Positions 41,769-50,654 are shown, counted from the first letter of the stretch. The stretch is DNA of 64,000 nt from Rhizobium sp. SG_E_25_P2 (GCF_029892285.1 NZ_JARXVM010000011.1:1-64000), one strand, 5' to 3'. The notes: a model not told the origin generated them from the letters alone. Program-made: numbers and translations.

Positions 41769-43271
41769 TCAGACGTCTTTGCGCAGCCTTGGCGCGACGA
41801 GCGTTCCAAGACGGCCGACCAGCGCCTCCCATAGCCGCCGCGCGCTCTTGATCGGCGTAAAAGGCTTGCGCGGATCGACGACGCCGGTGCCGAATACCGG
41901 GCCGGTCTTGCCCTTGTGAACATCGACGTCGAGGGCGCGCAGCCCTCGCGGCCTGACATTCAGATCCTCGATCGCGCCGATCAGGCTGGACCGGCGCGCC
42001 ACGGCGGCTCGGACATCCTGCTCCGCGCAGTCGAGATGCTCGGCCATAAGCCGGTCGCGCAGCGACAGGATCGCACCTTTGCAAGCGCCGCTCTCGGCCT
42101 CGATGGCGATGTCGGATTCGGTGTCGAGCCCTTCCGAGCGATTGTTGAGATTGGAAGAGCCGAGCCGGATGAAGCGGTCGTCGACCACCACCAGCTTGGC
42201 ATGGACCAGGATATCGCATTCGTCGCCACTGACGTTGGGCACGACCGGATAAAGCGCGCGGAAGCGGCCATGTCGGTCGGCGCGCTTCAGCCGGCGGATC
42301 AGCCGATCGCGATTGGCGCCCATCATGATCTTTTCAAGAAAGCCGTGCGAGAGACGCGTGACGATCACCACGACCTCGGGCCCATCGGGCTCGGCGAGCC
42401 GCTTGGCGAGCAGTCGGCCAACCTCGAAGGAGGCGAGATATTGCGTCTCGATATAGATGGAGTCCCGGGCGGCGGCGATCGCGTCCATCGTCAGCCGCAT
42501 CGCCTCGCGCCGGCTGTTGCGGCCGCGAATGCCCGGCTCGGTGCGGGCGAGCGCCACCTCGCATCCCCCGAAATCATCCGACACGCTCGCCGGCCAGATC
42601 TGGTCATCCGGATTGGCGACCGTGGGGGTGATTTCTTCGCCGATGGCGTGGCGCCAACGGCGGCGAGCAAGATCGCCGATCATGGCGGCCGCTGCCCCGG
42701 AGAGCGCCGCCTGCAAGTCGTGCACTGGCTCGTAAGCTTCTCCCGAAGGCGTTACGCGCAGCGGATTTTCAGGTTCGTGGCGCGGATCATCCCAGCGCTT
42801 ATGGGTCAGGTCGATGCCGCCGATAAAGGCCAGATGATCGTCGATCGTCACGAATTTCTGGTGATGCGACCCCCGGATGGCGTGCCGCCTGTCGAAACGG
42901 AGATGGATGCGCGGATGCGCCGACCAGCTGTTTTCGGAAAACAGGCTGAGCGACTTGCCCGAATAGATCGGCCCCATCGCCCAGACGAGAATGCGGATTT
43001 CGAGCGCTTCGTTTTTGTCCACCAGCGCGCGCAGCAATTCGCCCAGCGTCTCGCTCGGGCGATCGGGGCGAAGATAGATGTCGGGATTGAAATCCCAGCC
43101 GATGATCCAGATCGTCCGGCGCGCATTCCGGAAGGCCTCGTCGAGCGCGGCGAAATAGGCCGCGCCATCGACCATGAAGCCAACGCGCTCCGCCACAGCG
43201 GCGCGCCAGGCGTTGACCCCGACCTTGACGATAGAACCGTCGTCTAAAGAGAGATATTCCTGTCTCTGCAT
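41769..43271 (-). CDS. Phospholipase D family protein, cardiolipin synthase (ClsB-like)
   Basis: A 500-aa protein with both HKD motifs: HHQKFVTIDDHLAFIGGID (about residues 135-153) and HAKLVVVDDRFIRLGSSNLN (about 355-374). It has no N-terminal membrane segments, which fits ClsB (YbhO) rather than ClsA. ClsB condenses phosphatidylglycerol with another phospholipid to make cardiolipin. The ATG at 43271 has AGGGGAAG upstream, better than the in-frame start at 43313. A near-match EcfG promoter lies about 40 bases upstream. Confidence 0.87.
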   Translation of the reverse strand: MQRQEYLSLDDGSIVKVGVNAWRAAVAERVGFMVDGAAYFAALDEAFRNARRTIWIIGWDFNPDIYLRPDRPSETLGELLRALVDKNEALEIRILVWAMGPIYSGKSLSLFSENSWSAHPRIHLRFDRRHAIRGSHHQKFVTIDDHLAFIGGIDLTHKRWDDPRHEPENPLRVTPSGEAYEPVHDLQAALSGAAAAMIGDLARRRWRHAIGEEITPTVANPDDQIWPASVSDDFGGCEVALARTEPGIRGRNSRREAMRLTMDAIAAARDSIYIETQYLASFEVGRLLAKRLAEPDGPEVVVIVTRLSHGFLEKIMMGANRDRLIRRLKRADRHGRFRALYPVVPNVSGDECDILVHAKLVVVDDRFIRLGSSNLNNRSEGLDTESDIAIEAESGACKGAILSLRDRLMAEHLDCAEQDVRAAVARRSSLIGAIEDLNVRPRGLRALDVDVHKGKTGPVFGTGVVDPRKPFTPIKSARRLWEALVGRLGTLVAPRLRKDV

Positions 43272-43308
43272 AAAGCTTCCCCTGATCCGCAAGCGCATGA
43301 TCCGGTTC

Positions 43309-43333
43309 AACACCGCGCAAGCCGACTTGTTCC
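43309..43333 (-). promoter_or_regulatory. EcfG-like promoter candidate for the clsB-like gene (one mismatch)
   Basis: Read on the minus strand, GGAAC (43333-43329), sixteen bases, then TGTT (43312-43309) in place of CGTT. The spacing to the ATG at 43271 is suitable. The perfect site on the divergent ybhN gene adds weight. Confidence 0.4.
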
Positions 43334-43522
43334 GTTCATCCTGCGGAGCAGAGCCGCTTCGACGGTCGCGCGCCCCGGAGGTCTACAGAGCGTTCGATCC
43401 GGGAAGCGGCCCGCCCGCAGGAGTTCGGGAGGATCGCATGCGGTTTCTCCTGCGCCGTCACAACCAGCGGCCCCTCTCCGGGTTCCGCCGTCGCAGGCAA
43501 AAGATGCAAACCGCGCAAAGAC

Positions 43523-43547
43523 GGAACGGAACAGCGCGCGCTTCGTT
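43523..43547 (+). promoter_or_regulatory. EcfG-type general stress promoter (for the 62-aa acidic protein)
   Basis: GGAAC (43523-43527), sixteen bases, then CGTT (43544-43547), 28 bases upstream of an ATG with AAGGAG. Exact match to the consensus. Confidence 0.75.
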
Positions 43548-43575
43548 GTTGATCGGACATCGAAAGGAGCGACAC

Positions 43576-43764
43576 ATGGGCAAAGCGCAAGACGACATCG
43601 AAGGCCGCCGGCAAAACCACGAAACGGTCGACGAAGGCAAGCCGGGACCAGCAGAAGGTCCGCACGCCCGCAAGGATCTGACCGATCTGGACAAGACACC
43701 GGGCGCCGGCGCATTGGTGGACAAGGATAATGAGGACGGCGATGTCGACGGCGGCGTCGGCTGA
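43576..43764 (+). CDS. Small acidic hydrophilic protein, likely stress-induced
   Basis: A 62-aa protein, highly charged and probably disordered (MGKAQDDIEGRRQNHETVDE, acidic end NEDGDVDGGVG). No family is recognised. The strong AAGGAG site, the perfect EcfG promoter, and the end one base before a convergent gene all argue that it is real. Small hydrophilic proteins of this kind are common in alphaproteobacterial general-stress regulons. Confidence 0.75.
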   Translation: MGKAQDDIEGRRQNHETVDEGKPGPAEGPHARKDLTDLDKTPGAGALVDKDNEDGDVDGGVG

Positions 43765-44151
43765 TCAGTTGCACTGCGACTGAGGGTTACGGGCGAAAAG
43801 TCCCATGCCGATTTCGGTCAGCGCCTGGACAGAGGCGCGAAACACGAAGCCGCGAAGCGGAGCGGTCGCGCTGTCCGAACTCGCAAACACGAAGGGGATC
43901 GCTTTTTCGTCGAGCCGTTCGGCGAGATCGAATGCCTCCCGGGCGTCGATCTCGATATCGACGATCGCCGCGTCCACCGAGCGGCTTTCCAGCACGCTCA
44001 GACCGGCTTTCACCGTATCGACGACGAGGAAGGAGCCGCCCCAACCTTCAACCATGCCTCGGACGTCGTCTGAAAGAAAATAGTCGCGATCGATCACGAG
44101 CAAAAGCTTACCCTTGAAGCACTCCCGCGCGGTCCAGCGTTTTCGATCCAT
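43765..44151 (-). CDS. Single-domain receiver protein, degenerate
   Basis: A 128-aa protein made of one receiver domain. The phospho-acceptor Asp is present in AIVDIEID and Ser replaces Thr in FVFASSD. The acid pair is reduced (VIDRD) and the conserved Lys after strand 5 seems to be lost (RGFVFRAS). It may not switch in the normal way. It lies between a stress protein and a GGDEF-EAL gene. The start could be a TTG at 44166; the ATG at 44151 is preferred. Confidence 0.7.
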   Translation of the reverse strand: MDRKRWTARECFKGKLLLVIDRDYFLSDDVRGMVEGWGGSFLVVDTVKAGLSVLESRSVDAAIVDIEIDAREAFDLAERLDEKAIPFVFASSDSATAPLRGFVFRASVQALTEIGMGLFARNPQSQCN

Positions 44152-44260
44152 GTCGCAATCTTTCAAGTCATCGACTTGTTTCTACGCCAGAATCGACAAC
44201 ACGGTTCTTTAGCGTAACAAAGCTATGTCGCTAACTGAGAGCGCTCAAGAAAGGTTCTGA

Positions 44261-45880
44261 TCAAGTCCCCAGACGGATCTTTTCGATGGTTTCGACCAGT
44301 TCGTCCTGCATCAAATAGGCGTCGGACACGCTGTTGTCGGCGGCGGCGTGGGCGATGAAAGCCTCAATGTTTTCCGGCGGCATTGCTTTTCCGAACAGAT
44401 AGCCCTGGCCGAAATCGCATCCGAGCGCCTGCAGGCTGCGCACCTGGCTTTCGGTCTCGATGCCTTCGGCTGTCGTGGCGATGCCGAGCCCCTGGCCGAG
44501 ACCGAGCATGGCGCGCACGATCTTTTCCTGCCGCTCGTCGTCTTGAAAGCTCGACACGAAGCTGCGGTCGATCTTGATTTTGTCGAATTTGAAACGCGAC
44601 AGCTGCGACAGGCTGGAGTAACCGGTGCCGAAATCATCGAGCGCGACATGGATTCCAGCCGCGTTGAGATCGCCGAGGACGGCCTCCGCCGCCTCCATGT
44701 CCTTGACGATGGCGGTTTCAGTGACTTCGATTTCCAACCGATTGGGCGGCAGGCCTTCTTCGGCGAGAATGCGCAATATGCGCAGGCCCAGCAGCCTGTC
44801 GGAAAATTGCGCCGGCGACAGGTTGAAGGCGAGCCTCAGATGCGGCGGCCATTTGGCGGCGTCGCGGCAAGCGCGCTTGAGCAATTGATCCGACAATTCG
44901 ACGATCAGGCCGGTTTCTTCCGCAAGCCCGATGAATTCAATCGGCGACACTTGCCGTCCGTTATTGTCCATCCAGCGCGCAAGCGCCTCGAAACCGCGCA
45001 GGGACCCCGTCTTCAGGTCTATCAACGGCTGGTAATGCGGGGTAATCACACATTTTTTCAATGCGTCGCGCAGGGAGATCTCGAGCGCCGCGCGCTGTTC
45101 CAGCGCCGCTTTCATTTCCTGTTCGAAGACGACCGCGATGCCCTTGCCCCGCTTCTTGGCCTCATACATGGCCGCGTCGGCCGCAAGCAGGCCCTGTTTG
45201 GGGCGGTCGATGTGATCCGGATCGAGCGCCAGGCCGACGCTCGCGCCTAGTTCCGCGGTCATGGACGACGACAATTCATAGGAGCGGCAGAGAAAGTTGG
45301 TGACGCGGCGCGCCTTGGCGGCGGCTTCCGCGAGATCCCTGACCTTTTCGATCACGACGAATTCATCGCCTCCGAGCCGGAATATGTCCTCTGGTTCGAA
45401 AATCGCCCGCAATCTTTCGGCGACCGCGATCAGCACTTCGTCGCCGGACTGATGGCCCAAAAGATCGTTGACGCGCTTGAAACCGTCGAGATCGATGGAA
45501 TAATACGCGATCCGACCGCGTGGCCCCATGGCGTTCGCCAAGGCGTCGAGGCGGGCGTTGAGGCCCGCGCGATTGGGAAGACGGGTCAAGGAATCGTGAT
45601 TGGCGATCCAGTTGACGTCGCGTTCGGCGGCGCTGCGTTTCCTGATTTCACCATGCAATTCGCCAAGACGGGACAAGGCGTAGATCAGACCCAAAAGACC
45701 GATGACCACGACGGCGGTCAGCACTTCGTCGACTTCAAGCGATTCATGGGTTTCCACAAATTCCGCCAGGGTTTCAAAGGCGTCATGCCGGATGGCGGCG
45801 AGCCAAATGACCACCCCGAGGCCTGTCAGCGCCAGCGCTTCGATATGCATGCGGCGTTTCTTGACCCAAGATCTGATCAA
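44261..45880 (-). CDS. GGDEF-EAL protein (cyclic-di-GMP cyclase/phosphodiesterase)
   Basis: A 539-aa membrane protein with two N-terminal membrane segments (ALALTGLGVVIWLAAI and VLTAVVVIGLLGLIYALS), a GGDEF domain (RLGGDEFVVIEK, near residue 180) and an EAL domain (GFEALARWMDN near 305, ETAIVKD, LDDFGTGYSSLSQL). Both active sites look complete, so it could make and break c-di-GMP; which dominates cannot be told. The start is TTG at 45880, supported by GGAGGA seven bases upstream. Confidence 0.9.
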   Translation of the reverse strand: MIRSWVKKRRMHIEALALTGLGVVIWLAAIRHDAFETLAEFVETHESLEVDEVLTAVVVIGLLGLIYALSRLGELHGEIRKRSAAERDVNWIANHDSLTRLPNRAGLNARLDALANAMGPRGRIAYYSIDLDGFKRVNDLLGHQSGDEVLIAVAERLRAIFEPEDIFRLGGDEFVVIEKVRDLAEAAAKARRVTNFLCRSYELSSSMTAELGASVGLALDPDHIDRPKQGLLAADAAMYEAKKRGKGIAVVFEQEMKAALEQRAALEISLRDALKKCVITPHYQPLIDLKTGSLRGFEALARWMDNNGRQVSPIEFIGLAEETGLIVELSDQLLKRACRDAAKWPPHLRLAFNLSPAQFSDRLLGLRILRILAEEGLPPNRLEIEVTETAIVKDMEAAEAVLGDLNAAGIHVALDDFGTGYSSLSQLSRFKFDKIKIDRSFVSSFQDDERQEKIVRAMLGLGQGLGIATTAEGIETESQVRSLQALGCDFGQGYLFGKAMPPENIEAFIAHAAADNSVSDAYLMQDELVETIEKIRLGT

Positions 45881-45972
45881 CAGTTCCTCCTGCGGAATGC
45901 ACGAACATTAGAGAACTCCACTTAAGGAAGGTCTAACGAGACACTTCAACCCTGGGACAAAAGCGATTTTTA

Positions 45973-46041
45973 GTGAACCATTTCACATATGCGGCGTTGA
46001 AAGCCTGACGAGAGGACAGGCGAAGAAAATGAACCATTTCA
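45973..46041. promoter_or_regulatory. Repeated TGAACCATTTCA element upstream of the 170-aa gene
   Basis: GTGAA-CCAT-TTCAC (45973-45986) is a perfect palindrome. Its 12-base core recurs at 46030-46041, overlapping the start codon of the 170-aa gene. Two copies 56 bases apart suggest a pair of operators. Confidence 0.35.
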
Positions 46042-46541
46042 ACGGCCAGCATGAAGCTGCAGGATGTCAGGACGACCTCGCCGGCGCCAGGACTTTGGTG
46101 ATCCGTTTTCTCGCGGATCTGCGCGATCGTCCGATCGGCAGCGATATCCTGGACGCAAACGAATTGCCGGCCTCGCGATCGGTCATGATCGAGGCGTTCC
46201 GTATGCTGGTCGAAAACGAACCGCGACGCCGTATTCGCGACCAGCTGATCATGGTCGGCCTGCTGTTGTCGCAATATCAGCAAGGCGTGGGCGACCGGCT
46301 GAAAGTGCAGGCGGCCCCGGCGCCCGGTCTGTCAAAGCAGGAGGCGGAGCCGCCCCATATCCCCGCCGTCAGGCGCATCGAGCGCGCATTGTCCGCAGTC
46401 GATCCAGATCGCCTTAGACTGATGCGCTTGTTCGAGCAGGCGTCGATGCGAGCCATGTCAAAACCGGTTCAAAAGAGAGCAGCGCAAGCGCGGCAATCGG
46501 ACGATCCCGGCTCCGGCAAGGGCGGATGGATGGCGCGATAG
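46029..46541 (+). CDS. Hypothetical protein upstream of the bacteriophytochrome
   Basis: A 170-aa soluble, mostly helical protein (LAGARTLVIRFLADLRDRPI early on, then a Pro-rich linker and IPAVRRIERALSAVD). I do not recognise the family. It is 87 bases upstream of the bacteriophytochrome gene on the same strand, so it may share its regulation. Confidence 0.6.
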   Translation: MNHFNGQHEAAGCQDDLAGARTLVIRFLADLRDRPIGSDILDANELPASRSVMIEAFRMLVENEPRRRIRDQLIMVGLLLSQYQQGVGDRLKVQAAPAPGLSKQEAEPPHIPAVRRIERALSAVDPDRLRLMRLFEQASMRAMSKPVQKRAAQARQSDDPGSGKGGWMAR

Positions 46542-46628
46542 ACTGACGATGAAGATAACTTACTGCGAGCAATCAAGCCTGAATTCTGTTGCGACAGCGC
46601 CATTCGGCGCGAGAGGGAGCTGGCGACA

Positions 46629-48824
46629 TTGACATCCCAACCCGATCTCGACGCCTGCGCGCGCGAACCGATTCACATACCCGGCGCAATCCAGCCGCAT
46701 GGGGCCTTGATCGCGATAGATCTGTCGTCTAATGCGCCTCTCTGGGCGTCCCAGAACTTCGAGGCGCGCCTTTCGTTCCAGCCTGAAAAACGACTCTTCG
46801 AGACTGGTCCGCTGGCCGATCTCTCCAGGGCAATCAGTGTTTGGCGGACGAGCCCTGACAGAACCCTGAGGAAGACGATCCCGGACGCCGGATGCACGGC
46901 CTTCGTGCATCGCAGCGGCGACATCGCCATTATCGATTTCGAAGCCTTGTCCGGCGATGCGACCGATGAGTTGCTGTCGCATCTCGCGAATTTCGCGCCT
47001 TTGCTTGCCTCTCGCGTCGACATTGACGCGGCGCTCGAGGCGACCGTGCGGTTCGTCGGCCAACTCAGCGGCTTCGACCGCGCGCTGATCTACCGTTTCG
47101 ACGAGGCTTGGAACGGTCAGGTTCTGGCCGAATGGAACTCCGGCGCCCTGCCCGCCTATCTTGGCCTGCATTTTCCAAGCGATGACATTCCGGCGCAAGC
47201 TCGCCGTCTCTACGCGCTCAACCGGACGCGCATTATACCGGATATCGACTATGTTCCGGTGGATATCACACCGCTTGATCCCGACGCCAGGGGACCGCTC
47301 GACCTGAGTTTTTCGCAGATCCGCAGCGTATCTCCCATACATCTCGAATATATGCGCAATATGGGCGCCGCCTCGTCCATGTCGATTTCGATCATGGTGT
47401 CGGGCCAGCTCTGGGGCCTTGTCGCTTGCCACAGCCACGGGCCGCATTACGTATCGCCGGCACTGCGCGACGCCTGCGATTTCGCGGTCCAGTCGCTGGC
47501 GATCCGCATCTCCTCGCAACGCGACTCCGACAACGCGTCGCACCGCGCCCGCCATGCAAGCGTTCATGGACATCTGATCGGGGCTGCGACTTCGGCCGCC
47601 ACCTGGAGCGAAGGGTTATTGCGCGTTCAGGATCAGTTGCTTGCCTTTGTCGGCGCCGGCGGGGCCGCCCTGATCGAGGATGACGAGAGCATCAAGACCG
47701 TGGGTCGCGCGCCTCATCAAGGCGAAATCCGCCGCCTTGTCGCCTGGCTCTCCGAGCGCGACGACGGCGACGTCATCGTCACTGACCAGTTGTCGAGGAT
47801 TATCGATGTCGATCCGCGCACGGCGGAGACGGCGAGCGGCCTGCTGGCGATGCGCGTGTCGGAGCTTCACAACAGCTGGCTGATCTGGTTCCGGCCTGAG
47901 GTCGTCGAGACCGTGACCTGGGGCGGACGACCGCACAAGACCGTTGAGGAGAACGGCCGCATTCATCCCCGCCACTCCTTCGATGCCTGGAAAGAACAGG
48001 TTCGCGGCAAATCCGCGCCCTGGCGCGCCACCGAGATCGAAGCCGCCCGCTCTTTGCGCGCCGCCATCATCAATCTCGTATTGAAGAAGGCGGAAGAACT
48101 CGCGCAATTGAGCGAAGAACTGCGCCGATCCAATAAGGAACTGGAGGCCTTCAGCTATTCGGTCTCGCACGATCTGCGCGCGCCCTTCCGCCACATTGTC
48201 GGCTTCGCGCAATTGCTGCGCGAACGCGCGCCAGGGCTCGACGAAAAATCGAAGCACTATCTCGCCACCATCACCGATTCCGCCATGGCCGCAGGCCGGC
48301 TGGTGGACGACCTCCTGAATTTCTCCCAGCTTGGACGCACGGCAATCGCCTCACGGCCGGTGGACATGAACAAGCTGGTCACAGAAGTGGTGCGGAGCCT
48401 CAAAACCTCGATCGAGGACCGAACCATCGTCTGGACCATCGGAGATTTGCCGCCAGCCCATGGAGATCCGGGTCTCTTGCGGCAGGCTTGGTTCAATCTG
48501 ATCGAAAACGCCGTCAAATACACGCGTCCCCGCGCCGAAGCGCGCATCGAGATCTCCGGCGAATGCGCGAGCGACACGTGCGCCTATGCCGTCAGCGACA
48601 ATGGCGTCGGCTTCGATATGGCCTATTACGGCAAGCTTTTCGGCGTGTTCCAGCGTTTGCAGCGCGTGGAAGATTTCGAAGGAACCGGCATCGGTCTTGC
48701 TCTCGCCCGCCGCATCATCGAGCGCCATGGCGGCGACATCTCCGCCGTCGGCGAACCCGGTATCGGCGCACGTTTCGACTTCCGTTTACCGGCCCATCCG
48801 AAAGGAGATAGGAAACTTGCCTGA
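46629..48824 (+). CDS. bphP: Bacteriophytochrome histidine kinase
   Basis: A 731-aa red/far-red light sensor. The biliverdin-binding Cys is C10, just before REPIHIPGAIQPHG in the PAS domain. A GAF domain (about 130-300) holds FPSDDIPAQARRLY, followed by PHY (to about 490), HisKA with SVSHDLRAPF (phospho-His near 515) and HATPase_c (NLIENAVKYT, DNGVGFDM, GTGIGLALARRII). Light should change its autophosphorylation and transfer to the Rcp1-like regulator encoded next. It starts with TTG and has GGGAG upstream. No heme oxygenase gene for making biliverdin is in the window. Confidence 0.95.
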   Translation: MTSQPDLDACAREPIHIPGAIQPHGALIAIDLSSNAPLWASQNFEARLSFQPEKRLFETGPLADLSRAISVWRTSPDRTLRKTIPDAGCTAFVHRSGDIAIIDFEALSGDATDELLSHLANFAPLLASRVDIDAALEATVRFVGQLSGFDRALIYRFDEAWNGQVLAEWNSGALPAYLGLHFPSDDIPAQARRLYALNRTRIIPDIDYVPVDITPLDPDARGPLDLSFSQIRSVSPIHLEYMRNMGAASSMSISIMVSGQLWGLVACHSHGPHYVSPALRDACDFAVQSLAIRISSQRDSDNASHRARHASVHGHLIGAATSAATWSEGLLRVQDQLLAFVGAGGAALIEDDESIKTVGRAPHQGEIRRLVAWLSERDDGDVIVTDQLSRIIDVDPRTAETASGLLAMRVSELHNSWLIWFRPEVVETVTWGGRPHKTVEENGRIHPRHSFDAWKEQVRGKSAPWRATEIEAARSLRAAIINLVLKKAEELAQLSEELRRSNKELEAFSYSVSHDLRAPFRHIVGFAQLLRERAPGLDEKSKHYLATITDSAMAAGRLVDDLLNFSQLGRTAIASRPVDMNKLVTEVVRSLKTSIEDRTIVWTIGDLPPAHGDPGLLRQAWFNLIENAVKYTRPRAEARIEISGECASDTCAYAVSDNGVGFDMAYYGKLFGVFQRLQRVEDFEGTGIGLALARRIIERHGGDISAVGEPGIGARFDFRLPAHPKGDRKLA

Positions 48825-49269
48825 ACTTCGGCCCATCCTGCTTGTGGAAGACAGTCTCCGAGATCTGGAACTGACCCTGACCGCCCTCGAAAAATGTCAA
48901 CTCGCCAACGAAATCGTCATCGCGCGCGACGGCGCGGAGGCGATCGACTACCTGTTCATGCAAGGCGCGCAATCCGAGCGCGTCCCAGGCGATCCGACCG
49001 TGGTGCTGCTCGACCTGAAACTGCCCAAGATCGATGGCCTGGAAGTGCTGGAGCGCGTCAAGAGCAATGACAAGCTCCGCCACATCCCGATCGTCATGCT
49101 GACGTCGTCGCGCGAAGAGCAGGATCTTATCAGCAGCTATGAACTCGGCGTCAACGCCTTCGTGGTGAAGCCGGTGGAGTTCACGGAGTTCTTCAAGGCG
49201 ATCCAGGATCTCGGCGTCTTCTGGGCTCTGCTCAACGAACCCCCACCAGGAAATCGCCGTCATGACTGA
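48817..49269 (+). CDS. Rcp1-like response regulator of the bacteriophytochrome
   Basis: A 150-aa single-domain receiver of the type paired with phytochromes (Rcp1/BphR): acids in LLVEDS, phospho-Asp in LLDLKLP, Thr in VMLTSS, Lys in FVVKPVEF, and the family's C-terminal helix ending. It starts at TTG 48817, inside the kinase's end, with AAGGAG nine bases before. The overlap indicates coupled translation with the phytochrome kinase. Confidence 0.92.
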   Translation: MPELRPILLVEDSLRDLELTLTALEKCQLANEIVIARDGAEAIDYLFMQGAQSERVPGDPTVVLLDLKLPKIDGLEVLERVKSNDKLRHIPIVMLTSSREEQDLISSYELGVNAFVVKPVEFTEFFKAIQDLGVFWALLNEPPPGNRRHD

Positions 49270-50287
49270 GACACACGTCGCGACCCCCTGCCTGCTGCTG
49301 CTGGAAGACAGCGTCATCGACGCGGAATTGATTTCCGAGCAGATCGATCGGCTCGAACCGCGTCCGCGACTGGTGATCGCCACCGGCAAGCAGGCTTTTC
49401 TCGAAGCGTTGGCGCAGGACAAATACGACCTCGTATTATCAGACTTTTCGCTGCCCGATTTCGACGGCATGGCCGCGCTCGACATCGTCGTCGAACATGC
49501 TCCTGAAACGCCGTTCATCTTCGTCTCCGGCGTGCTCGGCGAAGACGCCGCCATCGACGCCTTCCGACGCGGGGCCACCGATTATGTCCTCAAGCAACGG
49601 CTGAACAGGCTGCCATCCGCCGTCGAGCGAGCGCTTTCGGAAGCTCATGAGCGTCATCGGCGTCGCCGGGCGGAACATCAGCGCGAAATACTCGTCCGGG
49701 AACTCAGCCATCGCGTGAAGAACAACATGGCGGTGATGCTGTCGCTGATCCGCCGCACGGCGAAAACAGCGAAGACCGTGCAGGACTTCGAGCACAGCTT
49801 GAGCGCCCGCGTCACCGCGTTGGCGGATGGTCACGCCCTCCTGTTCGAAAACAACTGGAACGAAACGGCGCTGCATGCCGTGCTCGACCGCGCCTCCGCC
49901 AGTTTCGGCGGACTGCAAGGTCGGATCTGTGTAGAAAACGCCCCGAATGTCCGCATCAGCCCGCGGATCGCACTGTCGCTGGCCATGGTCTTCCATGAAT
50001 TGATCGCCAATGCCGCCAGATATGGCTCTCTGTCGACGCCGAACGGTCGGGTGGACGTCTGCTGGCGGATGGAGCCGCGGCAGGACGATGCGCCGCTCGT
50101 GCAATTCAGCTGGATCGAGTCCGGAGGACCGGCGATCACAGCGCCAGGACAGGGCGGATTGGGCTCGAAGCTGATCCGCAGCATGATCGAATATGAACTG
50201 GAAGGACGAGCCTCGATGGAGTTCGCCCGCTCCGGACTGCGCTGCCTGCTCAGCTTTCCGCTGACTGAGGGGCTGACGTCGTCGTGA
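49262..50287 (+). CDS. Hybrid receiver-HWE histidine kinase
   Basis: A 341-aa protein with an N-terminal receiver (LLLEDSVIDAELI; phospho-Asp in DLVLSDFSLPD, about residue 60) and a C-terminal HWE-family kinase (ELSHRVKNNMAVMLSLIRR, phospho-His near 147; NWNET in place of the W-x-E box; HELIANAARYG as N box; GQGGLGSKLI as G box). HWE kinases are common in rhizobia and include activators of PhyR, the switch for EcfG. It overlaps the Rcp1-like gene by eight bases, so it is the third gene of a light-sensing operon. Confidence 0.9.
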   Translation: MTETHVATPCLLLLEDSVIDAELISEQIDRLEPRPRLVIATGKQAFLEALAQDKYDLVLSDFSLPDFDGMAALDIVVEHAPETPFIFVSGVLGEDAAIDAFRRGATDYVLKQRLNRLPSAVERALSEAHERHRRRRAEHQREILVRELSHRVKNNMAVMLSLIRRTAKTAKTVQDFEHSLSARVTALADGHALLFENNWNETALHAVLDRASASFGGLQGRICVENAPNVRISPRIALSLAMVFHELIANAARYGSLSTPNGRVDVCWRMEPRQDDAPLVQFSWIESGGPAITAPGQGGLGSKLIRSMIEYELEGRASMEFARSGLRCLLSFPLTEGLTSS

Positions 50288-50654
50288 ACCGTTCGGCGAG
50301 GATGCGGGACAGAGCGTTGAAGTCGCAGGGCTTCGGCACCATCGGGACGTCTTTCAGCATCTCCTGGACGCCTGTCAGTTCGGCATAGCCGCTGCAGACC
50401 ACGACCGGCACACCGCGAGACTTGAGCGCTTCGATGACCGGAACGGAGAGTTCGCCGCGCAGATTGAGATCAACCACAGCGCCGTCGAGTTGGGCCGTAT
50501 CGACCTGTTCGAGCGCCGCTTCGACGTTGGAGAGCGGACCTACGACTTCGCAACCTTGCCCAAGCAGGAAATCCTCCATGTCCATGGCGATGAGAACGTC
50601 ATCTTCCAGAACCATCACACGCAGCCCCTTCAGACCGCCATTGAACCCACTCAT
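50250..50654 (-). CDS. Single-domain response regulator
   Basis: A 134-aa receiver with all key residues: acids in VMVLEDD, phospho-Asp in AVVDLNLRG, Ser in VVVCSGY and Lys in MVPKPCD. This type is often the phosphate partner of HWE kinases. It is convergent with, and overlaps by 38 bases, the HWE kinase gene. GGAG precedes the ATG at 50654; the frame open further upstream lacks support. Confidence 0.87.
   Translation of the reverse strand: MSGFNGGLKGLRVMVLEDDVLIAMDMEDFLLGQGCEVVGPLSNVEAALEQVDTAQLDGAVVDLNLRGELSVPVIEALKSRGVPVVVCSGYAELTGVQEMLKDVPMVPKPCDFNALSRILAERFTTTSAPQSAES

Noticed and set aside
41916-43247. 443-codon open frame opposite the clsB-like gene
   Set aside because: The minus strand carries two intact HKD motifs; the plus-strand frame is not protein-like.
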